Shown here one piece after another: positions 13,076 to 25,705 of a DNA stretch of 64,000 nucleotides. Location of the stretch: contig JAQISU010000114.1 of assembly GCA_029339505.1 (NCBI GenBank), forward strand, positions 4,142,001 to 4,206,000. The letters are read 5' to 3'. A model generated the notes under the pieces. That model was not told where the DNA came from. It saw only the letters and a list, made by a program, of their open reading frames with translations, and searched no databases. Position numbers and translations under genes: made by a program. The DNA comes from Unio delphinus. Its lineage: Eukaryota > Mollusca > Bivalvia > Unionida > Unionidae. The first letter of the stretch is position 1. Each line of letters opens with the position of its first letter.

Positions 13076-13689
13076 CTAAAAGAATAATAAAAATTATGAC
13101 TTTTATACATTACATACATTATATGTATGAAACACAACATTATTATACAACATTATTATAGTAATCTTGTGGAAAAAAAGCACTAATAATAAATTAATTT
13201 TTTTTACATCAAAGATGTTACACGTATTTTTCCAATATCACACATTTCATTTTTCAATTGCGAAAATTTGGAATTACCTTCAACATAAGATATTTTTTGA
13301 TTAAAAATTGTAAGTGAAAAAGAGATTACAGTTTTTTCTTATTATTAGAAATATCTTTCAAATTTGTTGGATAATTTCTATTTTATAAATGATTTTTATT
13401 TAGTTTATGTACATGTAATAATGAGGAAAGAAAACAAACCCCTAAGAACAAACTACTGACACCAAAAATCTAATGAAAAGATCTACTAAAAGATTATATT
13501 AATTAATGATTACAATTAAATGAGCTTTATTTAAAAACAACTATAATGAGAACAACAAAACCCAATATACTTTCAATTATGATTCACTAATGGCTATTTA
13601 TAACAAAAGACATTTGTAAAGTGCTCTGAATTAGTAGACTCCTGCACAGAAATCAAAGATTTCACCTGAATTTTGAAAGTTTGGCATCA
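13076..13689. other. Intron, nothing recognised
   Basis: Very AT-rich; no gene or repeat recognised. Confidence 0.4.
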
Positions 13690-14195
13690 ATACAATTTTA
13701 AAAGCACTTTACATTGTGCTACAGAGACTGAATCACCATATGTCAATGTTAAATCACTGTACAATGTGCTACAGAGACTGTAACACCACATGTAAATGCT
13801 AAATCACTGTACAATGTGGTACAACGATGGTATCACCATAAGTAAATGTTAAATCACTGTACAATGTGGTACAAAGATGGTAACATCATATGTAAATGTT
13901 AAATCACTGTACAATGTGGTACAAAGATGGTATCATCATATGTAAATGTTAAATCACTGTACAATGTGGTACAAAGATGGTATCATCATTTGTAAATGTT
14001 AAATCACTGTACAATGTGGTACAAAGATTGTATCATCATATGTAAATGTTAAATCACTGTACAATGTGGTACAAAGATGGTATCATCATATGTAAATATG
14101 AAATCACTTTACATTATGCAGCATATACTGTGTCACCAAATTATTTGTTCAATCATTGTACACTGTGCTACAGAGACTGCATAACAATATGTATA
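13690..14195. repeat. 50-bp minisatellite
   Basis: About ten units of 50 bp with core AAATCACTGTACAATGTGGT, regular at 13800-14095 and diverged at both ends. Confidence 0.9.
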
Positions 14196-14269
14196 TACAT
14201 ATTCAAAGGTACTGCAATGTTTTTACACTTCTATATAACCAAATCAGCAAGTCCCTATATTGCAACATA

Positions 14270-14484
14270 CTATATATACTTACAATTGAGTCCAACAGCA
14301 AACAATATAGACCACAAACCTCTATTGCATATTGCATCAGTATATCTGGGTGTATGTTATTGTTCCACTGATTACATCCAAGAACTACATGTACATAAAA
14401 CATGATCTGTTGGAGCATTACATGACATCTGATCTGGGTCTATGTAGTTTGCAGTTGGACTCTACCCATAAGCAAGTATATATA
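14270..14484. mobile_element. MITE copy 2
   Basis: The best preserved copy. The left end CTATATATACTTAC, then TTGAGTCCAACAGCAAAC, is mirrored at the right by GTTTGCAGTTGGACTC and AAGCAAGTATATATAG, giving long terminal inverted repeats around about 215 bp. Confidence 0.7.
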
Positions 14485-14819
14485 GTTTTATAGTACTTAA
14501 AGTAAAATTTGGTCTGTGATGTATTTGGCACATTGTTTTGCCTTATTTTATTTGACTGGAAGAACCACCAGCTGATCAACAGGCAGAAAGGCGATTCCAA
14601 GTAAAGCGCCATGGAGCACTAAGAGCACAATGAAACACATAGGATGTCCTGGTCATCCACTGTACTAAAATCTTTATCCAGCCATCTCAACATTGTTGTG
14701 CTGCTGAACCAAGATGATTTTAAGTGAGAGAGTGAGGTCGACAAACTGCGAAACTCTTCCTCACTTAAAACAAAATCAACGCGTAAATCATTCTTGTCAT
14801 CCACCCATCCTATTTCATC

Positions 14820-17310
14820 ACCACTAAAGTACTATGGTGACAGCTGGCAAGCAATAGAGTTGCATGTGTGGGTACACTGGCAGCTATCACCGCAAACTTG
14901 CACACAGGTGGCTAAGGCCATTAGGGTCATTCACCACTGACATGGAGCAGCAGTGGAGTCCAGCAACCCTCTGAGTGACTGAGAAGCCCTCTTCAGGAAT
15001 GCACTGCTCACCTCCCTGGCATGAGGAAGTTGCTATTGAAGGTGCTTACTATAAACTTCCCAAGCCAGCATACACAGCTAATGAGGTCCCTACTCCAGTG
15101 GTCAAAATACAAAATAGAAGATGAGGATTGTTCCTCTCAGACATGGCACATGGAATGTGTGCTCCTTACTGGATGATGTGGAAAGACTCAGAGGAGAACC
15201 ACCCTAATAGGAAAGGAACTCACCAGATACAACATGGACATTACTGCCTTGAGCAAGACCAGACTGGCAGGAAAAGGCAAACTCTGTAAAAGGGGCTTCA
15301 GATGCACTTTATTTTGGAGTGGCTGAGGAAGTGAAGAGTGCCATGAGGCTGGTGTTGGCTTTGCAGAGAAGACAGCACTGATTGGCAAATAGGCTAGTTC
15401 TTCCAAGGGAGTAAACGGCAGACAGACTCATGACCATGAAACTCTTGTCTGGAAGAAAGCACCTTATAAAAATAAGTTGCTATGCTCCAACCATGACCAA
15501 CCCAGATGAAGTGAAAGTCAAGTTCTGAGGGTCTTCACTCCATCATTGCTGACATTCCAATGGCAGATAAGCTCATCATTCTTGGTTATTTCAGTGCAAG
15601 AGTAGAGTGTGATCACATTGCCTGGGATGGAATGTTAGGAAAGCATAGAGTGGGTTACTATAACAGCAATGGTCTCCTTTTGCTCCAGACTTGTGCTGAG
15701 CATGAACTGCTGATCACCAATACAGTCTTCTGCCTCCTTCTCTGTAACCAGACATCATGGTTGCATCGATGCTCTAAGCACTGGCACCTCACTGACTATG
15801 TCATTGTATCAGTAAGAGGGACAGGCAGGATGTGCATGTGACCAAGTCCTTGTGTGTTGCTGACTGATGGACATATCACTGCTTCATCATCACCAAGCTC
15901 AACATCTGCATTCAGCCTAAAAGATGCCCACAGGGATAGAAGGCTCCATAACGAGTGAACCTCACCGAGCTGAAATGTACCAGTACCAATCAGTCTCTCA
16001 TGGATGCCCTAGAAGAACATCTGGAATCCACTCCTCTTGACAATCAGAATATGGAGACTGACTGAGTGGCATTCAGAAAGCTGGTCTACAGCGCAGCTTC
16101 AGAAATCTTAGGACCCTCAATCAGAAAGCATTAAGGCCGGTATGATGAAACCTGCGATTAGATCAAGCAGTTGCTGGATGAGAAACATCGCCTCCTTCAA
16201 ACCTACTTCAACAACACCACCTCTAGGAAAGATGCATACAACATATACACAGAAATGTGCAGCAGAAGCTCCATCAGATGCAAGACACATGGCTGAGCAA
16301 CAAAGCTGATAAGATCCAGTGCTATGCAGAACAGCCTGACATGAAGAACTTCTACAATGCCCTGAAGGAAGTGTATGAACCTACATCCTCTGGATCATCC
16401 CTTCTCAGTGCAGACATGAACACACTAATTACTGACAAAGAGAAGATTCTTCAACAATTGTCTGAACAATTAAACAGTGTCTTGAATCGCCCTTCATCTA
16501 TCAATGATGAAGCCATCAGTTATCTCCCCCAATTACCCATCAACAAAGCACTGGATGACCCTCCATCCTTGCTGGAGACACAGGATGTGATATGTTTGTT
16601 ATCCAATGGTAAAGCACTTTGTTCAGATTCCATCCCTGATTAAGTCTACATGGAAGGGGACATAGCCCTGATAGAAAAGCTCCACCAACTGTTGTTACTG
16701 ATGTGCAGCAAGAGACAAACCCCCATGAATTCAAAGACGCTTCCATAATCCACCTTTATAAGTACAAAGGGATCCACCAGGCCTGCGACAACCACCAAGA
16801 TATATCCTCACTCTCAATTGCAGGAAAGTTACTTGCCAGATTCCTATTGAACCGTCTCACTAGACACCTTGACCAGGGACTATTGCCAGAAAGTCTGCGT
16901 GGATTCCAAAATGAACACAAGACCATTGACCATGGTTTTCACTGCAAGGCAGCTACAAGAGAAATATCAAGAGCGAAACACCAACCTTTTTTCTATCTAC
17001 CTCAAATTGACAAAGGCCTTTGATACTATCAGCAGAAGGCTTGTGAAAAGTAATGGCCAAGTATGGATGTCCAAGAAAATTTATATCCATAGTGCTGCAT
17101 TTCCACGATGGCATGCAGGCATGAGTCCATGACAATGGAGAGACATCTGAGCCATTCCTAGTAACTAACAGTGTCAAGCAGGGTTGTGTTCTGGCACAGA
17201 CACTGATCAGTCTATTGTTCTCCACCATGCTGACTAATGCTTTCAGAGACTGAGAGGTTGGAGTCCGTATCAGGTATCGTACAGTTGGAAACAAGAACAA
17301 AGAGAACAAA
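14820..17310 (+). pseudogene. Decayed non-LTR retrotransposon (LINE) ORF2: endonuclease and reverse transcriptase
   Basis: Fragments in changing frames resemble the endonuclease/reverse-transcriptase polyprotein of non-LTR retrotransposons. GTWNVCSLLDD near 15145 is the endonuclease start; KLIILGYFSARV near 15570 matches the LGDFN motif region with a changed residue; SKHWHLTDYVIV near 15777 follows. RT blocks begin at about 16740 (IHLYKYKG, then SLSIAGKLLARFLLNRL, then LLPESLRGF) and KAFDTIS lies near 17012. Similarity fades after 17310, before the catalytic FADD box, so the copy is truncated at its 3' end. Many stops and frameshifts; dead copy in a host intron. Confidence 0.8.
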
Positions 17311-18080
17311 TCAGACCTAATTTATATGTTAAACAGACTAATGGTATTAGAAATCTAATGCCTTACTTCAGTAATAGTCAGTTTTTCCATAACGGTACCA
17401 GAGAAAACCAAATATATTATATTTATGATATTTTATTACACTGTTTAAATAGTTTCACATCTTTTAGGGAACACTCCTACTGCAATCTACTTAGGAAAAA
17501 TTGCAAAATTGTTGCAAACCTACTAAGCAACACTCTTTTTATTTTAATCCTTGTTCTAATATAGTTTGAAAAGTAATTTGAATTGTAACTTTTATCTATT
17601 AGCTGTGAAAGTGTCAATGTGATTTAAAACAAAACACAAAACTAGTGCAAACAAAACATGCAAAATGTTAACAAAACTTGCAAGCCTCAATGAAAATCAC
17701 ACAAATTATGAAAGAGAGATCATACACTGTAAAACTCCACAAAAATGCAAAATCTGTGCAAAAGAAATAAAATATGCAATTAAATTTTATACATGAATTT
17801 GAAAAGTTCCCTTACTGTTGGATGAAGTTTGAGTTAGTTGTTTGTGTATCAAATTTATGGGTAACTATTCTTTAACTAGCCGGACTTATCTACAGAACTT
17901 GAAAAATGTGGTCATCCGAGATCTGGGATTGATCTTTTTCATGTTACAAGCACCAGTTTGCTGGACCTTAATGTTCCTATAAATTTTAAAAAAATTTTCT
18001 CTTAAATCTTCAAAACTTCTTAAAAGAGTCAGAAAAGCATACTATTGCAAGTTTAATAAAATTGCTTGTTGGTGAGAGAC
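17311..18080. other. Intron, nothing recognised
   Basis: AT-rich sequence after the LINE remnant; it may include its unrecognised 3' end. Confidence 0.4.
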
Positions 18081-18084
18081 TGGT

Positions 18085-18385
18085 AACTGTATCCATATTC
18101 TATGGTAACTATGTATCCCAATTACCTGGTAACTATGTATTTTCTATCATACAGAACTAAGTATCCCTGTTGTATGGTAACTATGTACCCAATTAGATGT
18201 ATATGGTAGTTATGTATCCCAATTATATACTATGTACCTCAATTAAATGGCAACTATGCATACCAATTATGTGTTAACTATAAATTCCAATTATATGGCA
18301 ACAAAGTATTCCCAAAATATATGGTATCTACATGTTCCCAGACATATGGTATTTATGTATCCTAATTAAATGGCAACATATGAAG
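18085..18385. repeat. Degenerate tandem repeat (GGTAACTATGTATCCCAATTA)
   Basis: About ten loosely spaced copies of a TGGTAACTATGTAYCC-AATTA motif, with variable 20-35 bp spacing. Confidence 0.7.
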
Positions 18386-18621
18386 TTCATTGAAAGAAAT
18401 TTTAAACTGAATTTGCCATCACTTGATACATATCTTTTGAAATAAAATTAAATATTGCCTTTACATTATACAGGACAAGAGAACAATAATGATCCTTTCT
18501 CTTTTCTTAGGATTTCTTTCTTAATACTTAATATAAAAGTTAAAACTTTTAAACTATTTCTGAAATATTAAAATACATTGAAATGTTGAGCTCAATGTGG
18601 GAAACCTAAAAACATTTTTAC

Positions 18622-19686
18622 CTTCACCCAACTTCATGTGTTCCCCATCTTCCACCACTACAACCTCTTTTTCCTTCTCCTCCTTCTCCACCTCTAAAAC
18701 CTCTACCTCTTCTTGATTATTATCAGTTTGGTTAGTAACAACGTTGCTGCTTTTATCAATTTCCTCAGTTATGAGGTCAGACTCTGTTTTTACATCAACT
18801 TCTTCCCTTGTGACCCTTGCCAGTTTGTCTGTGACCTTGATCTCTACATGACTGACACCAGTGACCTTTACAGATGATTTTTCACTTGTCAAATCAGTCT
18901 GTCCTGAACTCATTGACATTTTATCATCTTCCTTTTGGGATAGCTTCTCTGACATGGAATGGGTCTCAGTACAGTGTTCTTCTTCAACCTCATTTTCACT
19001 GCTGATGTCACCATTAGATACTGTCTCCTCTGGAAGTTTATCATCAATCTCCTCTTTTATTTGGTGAGCACCATCATGTTCTTCAGCTTCATGATCACTA
19101 GTTTCATTTACTCTATGTACATCTGATTGATCTACTGTTCCACTTCTGTCAGATTCATTTATGTGTATGCTATCATCTTCTACTACCGTCATGTCTTCCT
19201 GACTTAATTTATTCTGAGAAATCTCCATTGAAACTTCAGTAATTTCCTGTTTATCCTCAGAGAACTCATCTAAAGGATCTGATTCAATAAATGCATTGAT
19301 AACATCATCTGGTTCAGAATATTTTACCTCAGTCACCCTTTTACCTTCAAACTCAAACTTATCAACTTCACCTTTGTGCAAATCTTGACCTTCACCATCA
19401 CCTTTACCTTCACCACTACAACCCTTGACCTCTCTACCTTGATAAATAAGAGGCATGCCAGGGCTGGTAGCCCTTTCCTTTGAAGTCCTACTTAAATTAT
19501 CCAGACTTTCTTCTTCTTCAGCAATACTACTTCCTGCCACAGATGGTTGAGTTCCTGGCATCCGAAACAATTTACGAATGAGGGGTGAGGTATATCCCTC
19601 AAAGCCACTGCCATCTGTCCCTTCTTCAGCTGGAGATACTCGAACACCAATGACATCTTGGGCTGGAGGGTCTTCCTGTAATGGCT
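18622..19686 (-). CDS. Host gene large acidic exon (1,065 bp)
   Basis: Acceptor ATACTTCCAG ends at 19687 and donor GAAG|GTAAAA follows 18622. The open frame of about 354 codons includes a conserved-looking N-terminal block (SPLIRKLFRMPGTQPS) followed by a long Glu/Asp/Ser-rich segment with few hydrophobic residues, ending in an EEKEKEVVVVE stretch. It looks like an intrinsically disordered acidic region of a cytoplasmic or cytoskeletal protein; I do not recognise the family. It joins in phase to the exons ending at 21153 and starting at 13075. Codon use and the absence of stops over 1 kb of AT-rich DNA make it the most secure host exon. Confidence 0.8.
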
Positions 19687-19716
19687 CTGGAAGTATAACA
19701 TATCATGAAAATAAAT

Positions 19717-19785
19717 AATAATAATAATTATAATGATAATAATACTGATAACAATAACAATAGCAATAACAACAACAGCAACAAC

Positions 19786-19846
<61 letters not shown>

Positions 19847-19876
19847 GTAATCATCATCATCATCATAATAATAATA
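19717..19876. repeat. (AAT)n microsatellite
   Basis: Imperfect then perfect trinucleotide run, with CAT interruptions at the right end. The poly-Ile ORFs are artefacts of the repeat. Confidence 0.95.
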
Positions 19877-20614
19877 TTAACTGAATTCATTAAGTTGCAA
19901 ATGATTTGTCTAGACCATTTTTCAGGCTATTCATTCTAAAACAAAATTTCATATAACAGTTTAGTGCAGTTTATCTTGCAGATCATTTTCAAAAGCTTGC
20001 AAAATGCTTACAATACAATTTTTTTAAAACTACATTAAAAAATCCTAATCAAATGAACTTTACCATAGTTTATAAACAGACAAAGCATAAATTACAAAAA
20101 GATAGTTTGGTCTTTTATTATTCTTTGTAAGTATAGGAGAACATTAGTCATGGTCTTTATAATGACCTGGTAAAATGGAATGTTATCCAGTTTAATCTAT
20201 AATGATTAGATAAATTAGGCTAACAATTATCCAGGCAACATTCCAGGGTAACCATACTTGCACAGAATTCTGAATTAATCACAGATTTTGAGATGGCATC
20301 ATCAATTTTGCACATTTGTTTGCACTTTTGTGGAATTTGGTTTAACCTTTATGGATTTGTTTCCAAACTTTCCATCAACAGATAAAAAGCAGTAAATTTT
20401 TATGAATAAATAAAAATTACTGACCTTGCAATCATAATGAAATATTTCCGTATACCGTTAGTTTTAAACCCCACTGTGAAATGTATCAAAAGGAATCAAA
20501 ATATATAATCCATCTACCTGTGATTGGACTTATAAACTGTAGTTATATCAAATTAAATTTGAAGCAAATTAATTATTATATAAAGATGATATAGGCTCTT
20601 AATTTTGTGTAGAA
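19877..20614. other. Intron, nothing recognised
   Basis: AT-rich intron without recognisable features. Confidence 0.4.
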
Positions 20615-20905
20615 CGTTCCAGTGGCCGAAGTGGTAAAGGTCTATCTCAGATGTGGGAGGTCACAGGTTCAAACTCCAGACAAATCATACCAAAGACTTA
20701 AAAGTGGTACTAGTAGCTTCCTTGTTTGGAGCTCAGCATTAACATATTAGTGTTAGGCCTGGTCTGCCTGGTGTCAGGATAACATAACTGGGTGGGACAT
20801 TTATGCTACATGTCTGTAACATGATGCACCAGTACTAGGCATCACTATAAAATGCCATACTACAGACATCACTATAAACAGCCAAAACAATGACATCACA
20901 GAAAT
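20615..20905 (+). mobile_element. SINE, second family, copy 1
   Basis: The tRNA-like head (GTGGCCGAAGTGGTAAAGG ... GGTTCAAACTCC) is followed by a body with GGAGCTCAGCATTAA and GTGTCAGGATAACATAACTG. The same body occurs on the minus strand at 50470-50808. Confidence 0.7.
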
Positions 20906-21152
20906 ATGACTAAAAAATGGTTTAAGCAACATTAAAACTCAAATTTATAACACAAACACGAATATGTAATTTACATACAGAGAAATGTACAAAAATTTAA
21001 GTATTGAATTTTAAATATTCTGAAGTGAAACTTCGTCACTTTTTATCCAGTTTTATAGTTATGTGAAAATTGAATTTTCTTGATGAGTGCTTCATAATTA
21101 ATAACTGTACAAAAATAACAATCTATGTAAACAAACAAAACAACTATTTTAC

Positions 21153-21256
21153 CTGTTGAAGAGGGTCTTCCTAAATAGTTAGATGACTTTATAGAAGCTG
21201 TCAACTTCTTGCAGGACAGGACATTGTATGACTTTGGTGTTGATGGAGGAGCAGAT
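21153..21256 (-). CDS. Host gene exon (104 bp)
   Basis: Acceptor ATATCTCATAG ends at 21257 and donor AACAG|GTAAAA follows 21153. It encodes SAPPSTPKSYNVLSC, then KKLTASIKSSNYLGRPSST, a Ser/Pro/Lys-rich stretch. Its last base and the first two of exon 19686 make GAG; its first base completes the GG left by exon 60185. The other two frames contain stops, which supports the phase. Confidence 0.65.
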
Positions 21257-21419
21257 CTATGAGATATTAATATGAGACAATTTTTTAAATATCATCTATG
21301 GAGTACTGATATAAAACTACATTCTAATACATTGTGGCTTCATACAGCTTCTAAAGAGTCATTTTATTAAACCATGTTTCAATAATTACATGTCTGATAA
21401 GTTCAACATTTTGTACTAT

Positions 21420-23490
21420 TCAATAAGGTGTTATATCACAGTAAAAAATTATGAGTTGTATCATGGTACATGCATAACAATTTAGTGTTATAGCACATTA
21501 TGACAATTGAGTAATATATAACATATAACAATTAAGTGTTATTACACAGTATGACAATTGAGTACTATATTACATTATAACAATAAAGTACTCTTTCACA
21601 GAATGACAACTGAATACTATATTACATTATAACAATTACCAGTATTATATCAGAGTAAAACTGTAATTAATTGTAATGGTATACCTATTAAGTATTATAT
21701 CATAGTATGAAAGGGTTATACTATAGAATAACAATTATATACTGTATCACAGTATAACAGTTAAAAGTTACTGAATATTTCAACAATTAAGAGGTATATC
21801 ACAGTAAAAATAAATCAGTGTTATATCATTATACAAACTGTTATGCCAGATATAACAAGTGTTATATCATAGTATAATACTTAAGGGATGTATCAGAGTA
21901 AATATAACAATTAAGTGCTATTTCACAGTATGACAATTGAGTACTATATTACATTATAACAATTAAGTGTTATTTCACAGTATGACAATTGAGTACTATA
22001 TTACATTATAACAATTAAGTGTTATTTCACAGTATGACAATTGAGTACTATATTACATTATAATAATTAAGTGTTATTTCACAGTATGACAATGAGTACT
22101 ATATTACATTATAACAATTAAGTGTTGTTTTACAGTATGACAATTGAATACTATATTACATTATAACAATTACCAATACTATATCAGAGTAAAACTGTAA
22201 TTAATTGTAATGGTATACCTATTAAGTATTATATCATAGTATGAAAGGGTTATACTATAGAATAACAATTATATACTGTATCACAGTATAACAGTTAAAA
22301 GTTACTGAATATTTCAACAATTAAGAGGTATATCACAGTAAAAATAAATCAGTGTTATATCATTATACAAACTGTTATGCCAGATATAACAAGTGTTATA
22401 TCATAGTATAACAATTAAGGGATGTATCAGAGTAAATATAACAATTAAGTGCTATTTCCCAGTATGACAATTGAGTACTATATTACATTATAACAATTAA
22501 GTGTTATTTCACAGTATGACAATTGAGTACTATATAACATTATAACAATTAAGTGTTATTTCACAGTATGACAATTGAGTACTATATTACATTATAACAA
22601 TTAAGTGTTATTTCACAGTATGTCAATTGAGTACTAAATTACATTATAACAATTAAGTGTTATTTCATAGTATGACAATTGAGTACTATATTACATTATA
22701 ACAATTAAGTGTTGTTTTACAGTATGACAATTGAATACTATATTATATTATAACAATTACCAGTACTATATCAGAGTAAAACTGTAATTAATTGTAATGG
22801 TATACCAATTAAGTTTTATATCATGGTATGAAAGGATTATACTATAGAATAATAATTATATGCTGTATCACAGTATAACAGTTAATGGTTACTGAATATT
22901 TCAACAATTAAGAGGTATATCACAGTAAAAAAAATCAGTGTTATATCATTATACAAACTGTTATGCCGGATATAACAAGTGTTATATCATAGTATAACAA
23001 TTAAGGGATGTATCAGAGTAAATATAACAATTAAGTGTTATTTCACAGTATGACAATTGAGTACTATATTACATTATAACAATTACCAGAATAACAATTA
23101 TATACTGTATCACAATATAACAGTTAAAGGTTACTGAATATTTCAACAATTAAGCACTATATCACAGTAAAAAAAATCAGTGTTATATCATTATATCATT
23201 ATAAAAACTGTTATGCCAGATATAACAAAAGTGTTATATCATAGTATAACAATTAAGGGATGTATCAGAGTAAAATATGTAAGTGTTTTGTCAGCAAATA
23301 GCAATCAAATGTTGGTATAGAGTTTAACAATTAAGTTTTATATAATATGAAGAAAACAATTTGGCATTATATCACAATATGATAATTAAGTATTACAACA
23401 CAGTATAACAATTAAGTGCCAAATCATGTATAACAATTAAGTATTATATTACAGTATTACAATTATGTGTTATATCACAGTATATTACAT
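21420..23490. repeat. Complex 52-bp satellite with higher-order structure
   Basis: Units of about 52 bp (core CACAGTATGACAATTGAGTA followed by CTATATTACATTATAACAAT) repeat about 25 times. They are organised in blocks of roughly 530-590 bp marked by a GAGTAAAACTGTAATTAATT segment at about 21650, 22186 and 22774. Blocks differ by added or lost units, as expected for unequal exchange. Confidence 0.9.
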
Positions 23491-24269
23491 ATATATTAAT
23501 TTTACAGCCAGACAGTAGGATGCCATAAATGTTAACTTTATGTGATAATTTATTATTCTAAAATTTTGCATTTCATTTTTTAAAAAATTGCCTACACTTC
23601 AGTGCTGTCTTAGAAAGGCTGCAAATTATTTGTTACAAAAGTGGAGCCTTAAATGGATGTGTGTGATCCAAGGTTACTCATCTTTTCAGGTGACTTACAC
23701 ATCTCACCTCTATCTGCATGAATCTGAGTCTCAAACTTGTGAGAAGCTTTCCATGGGTTGGTGGGTTTTCCTGGGGGCTTTCCCAACCAAATAAACTTAT
23801 TGATCCATGTGTGTATAATCTATCATGTAATGAAAATGGTGTTAACACCCACAAAACCAAACCAATTGTTACAAAAGTGCTCAAAACTCCATTAGAATAC
23901 CCCAAAAAAAGTTTTTGAAGCACTGGTGGCAACATCTAAATTTGAAGGTTAAAAATGAATGAAAGAGACTCTAAAACAATTTTTGTTTCATGTAGTTTGA
24001 ACCATTTGTGTCCAGAGAATTGCACACATTTGCATAAAAATATCAGGGGGTGTACTTCAAATAATCCTTTTGAGATGTTGTATGTGCATAGTTACAACAC
24101 TACTGTTTGTCCAATATATAGACCAGAAACATTAAGTTTGCATTGCAGCTGTCAAGTAGTTTGTTGAGAAAGTGTAATACAATCTCTAACCAAGAATTAT
24201 CTCCCTTGTTCGAGGATCTTTATTTAGGAAGATACATACAACATAGCAAGTACACTTGTCAAAGCGAAT
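23491..24269. other. Intron; possible SINE fragment
   Basis: Around 23718-23800 (+), GAATCTGAGTCTCAAAC and CATGGGTTGGTGGGTTTTCC resemble an internal piece of the first SINE family. Nothing else recognised. Confidence 0.35.
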
Positions 24270-24430
24270 ACAGTAAAATCTGTTTTGAGAGACCACTGCT
24301 ATCAGAGACCACCTGTTCTGAGAGACCAAGATCTCCATGCACAGATTTATTGATTATATAAAGCTATGACCTGTTATGAGAGAACACCTGTCTTGAGAGA
24401 CCATTTTTTTTTGGCAGAAGGGGTTACTGT
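24270..24430. repeat. Possible small DNA-transposon relic (GAGAGACC motif)
   Basis: Begins TACAGTAAAATCTG and ends GGTTACTGTA, a short imperfect inverted pair, with four internal GAGAGACC/GAGAACAC motifs. Weak evidence only. Confidence 0.35.
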
Positions 24431-24639
24431 ATATCCAATTTTGTGTAATTACAAAATATAAATAGATGTAAACAAAAATCAAAGCAAATGGATCTTTGAA
24501 GAAAAGAATGGCTATGTCAATACTAATATCGATTTATACTGGTCATATGCCACAGAGATTGCACCATACTATATAATAACCTTTTATAAAATGAGTGTCA
24601 ATACTAAATGCAAGCTGAAACCATATTTCTTCTAAGAGT

Positions 24640-24970
24640 AACATTAACCTTGACCTTTAACCTTCTGACTCTCAAAATAATCAGGCTTCTCTCATACTCA
24701 AGGTCAAGCCAACCACAAAGGCTGATCCAGCTCTGTGATGAATAAATAATGTTATTATGCAGAAACTCTTCTTATTGACCTTTAGACTTGGAAACTGTTG
24801 AGATTTTCCTTACCCCAAACACAAACCACTTACAAAATTTGGTAACAAGATCAAATTATCGTGCATAAACAAAGTTAGTTACTGGTAGATGGTCGGACGG
24901 ATGTGCAGATGGACATGATGACCAAATATGCTCTGCCTTATGGCAGGCACATACAAATCTGTAACATTAG
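24640..24970. repeat. Dispersed repeat (TGACCTTT / ATTATGCAGAAAC family), copy 1
   Basis: Shares a string of blocks in the same order with 55600-55910: TTCTGACTC/TTTTGACCC, ATTATGCAGAAAC, an (A)GATGG stretch, then CTCTGCCTTATGGCAGG/CTCTGCCCTATGGTGGG. This suggests an old interspersed element of unknown class. Confidence 0.5.
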
Positions 24971-25623
24971 TCATCATTACTATCAATTTTGTAATATTCA
25001 ATGCACCATGCTGCTGTAGTTGATGATGACAAGTGTTGTTATTGAAAAGCGTACAGCCCAAATACTTTGCATGCAAACTGGTTACTATGTATTGCATTAT
25101 CCAAAAGAAGAAAAGAAATACTCAATAATACTATGTCAACATGATATGCAATCATTTGTTCCGATATGGGCTAGAATGGATTCCCTGGATATTATACAGG
25201 GATTTGTGCTATCCCAAGGCTGACATTAAACTGGGTCTAGAACACTTGGGATATAACCTTCAAAATCTGCTTCATTTTTATCTGAACAAAAAGAAAAACA
25301 GTCACAAACTTAAAACTGTTGTGCAATTACACAACACTGTTTGCAGTATGTTTACTGAGTTTTGATATAAAACAAAACATACGCCAGATTTTAGACAAAT
25401 TAGTACTGTTAAATTTATTTTTGTGTTGATGGTTAGTGTGAGCAGGTGTGTCATTACAGAAATTTTGATTAAATATGTCATGTTAATTAAGTAAATTAAA
25501 TCAATCGAAGGCTAATCTTAATTATTTTCATATTAATAAATCCAATGTTGAGGAAATTCTATTAAATCTTCTAGCATGCAACAAAATATTGTCAGACTTT
25601 TATGACAAAATAACAAGATCTGC

Positions 25624-25624
<1 letters not shown>

Positions 25625-25681
<57 letters not shown>

Positions 25682-25705
25682 TAATAATAATAATAATAAT
25701 AATGA
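25625..25705. repeat. (AAT)n microsatellite
   Basis: About 26 ATA/AAT trinucleotides with one ACA interruption. Confidence 0.95.

Noticed and set aside
15188..15406. Antisense 72-codon ORF
   Set aside because: Opposite strand of the LINE endonuclease region.
14820..17310. Intact host endonuclease/reverse transcriptase gene
   Set aside because: Many stops and frame changes, and the catalytic RT box is missing; it is a dead LINE.
19492..19939. Poly-isoleucine ORFs on both strands
   Set aside because: Translations of the (AAT)n microsatellite.
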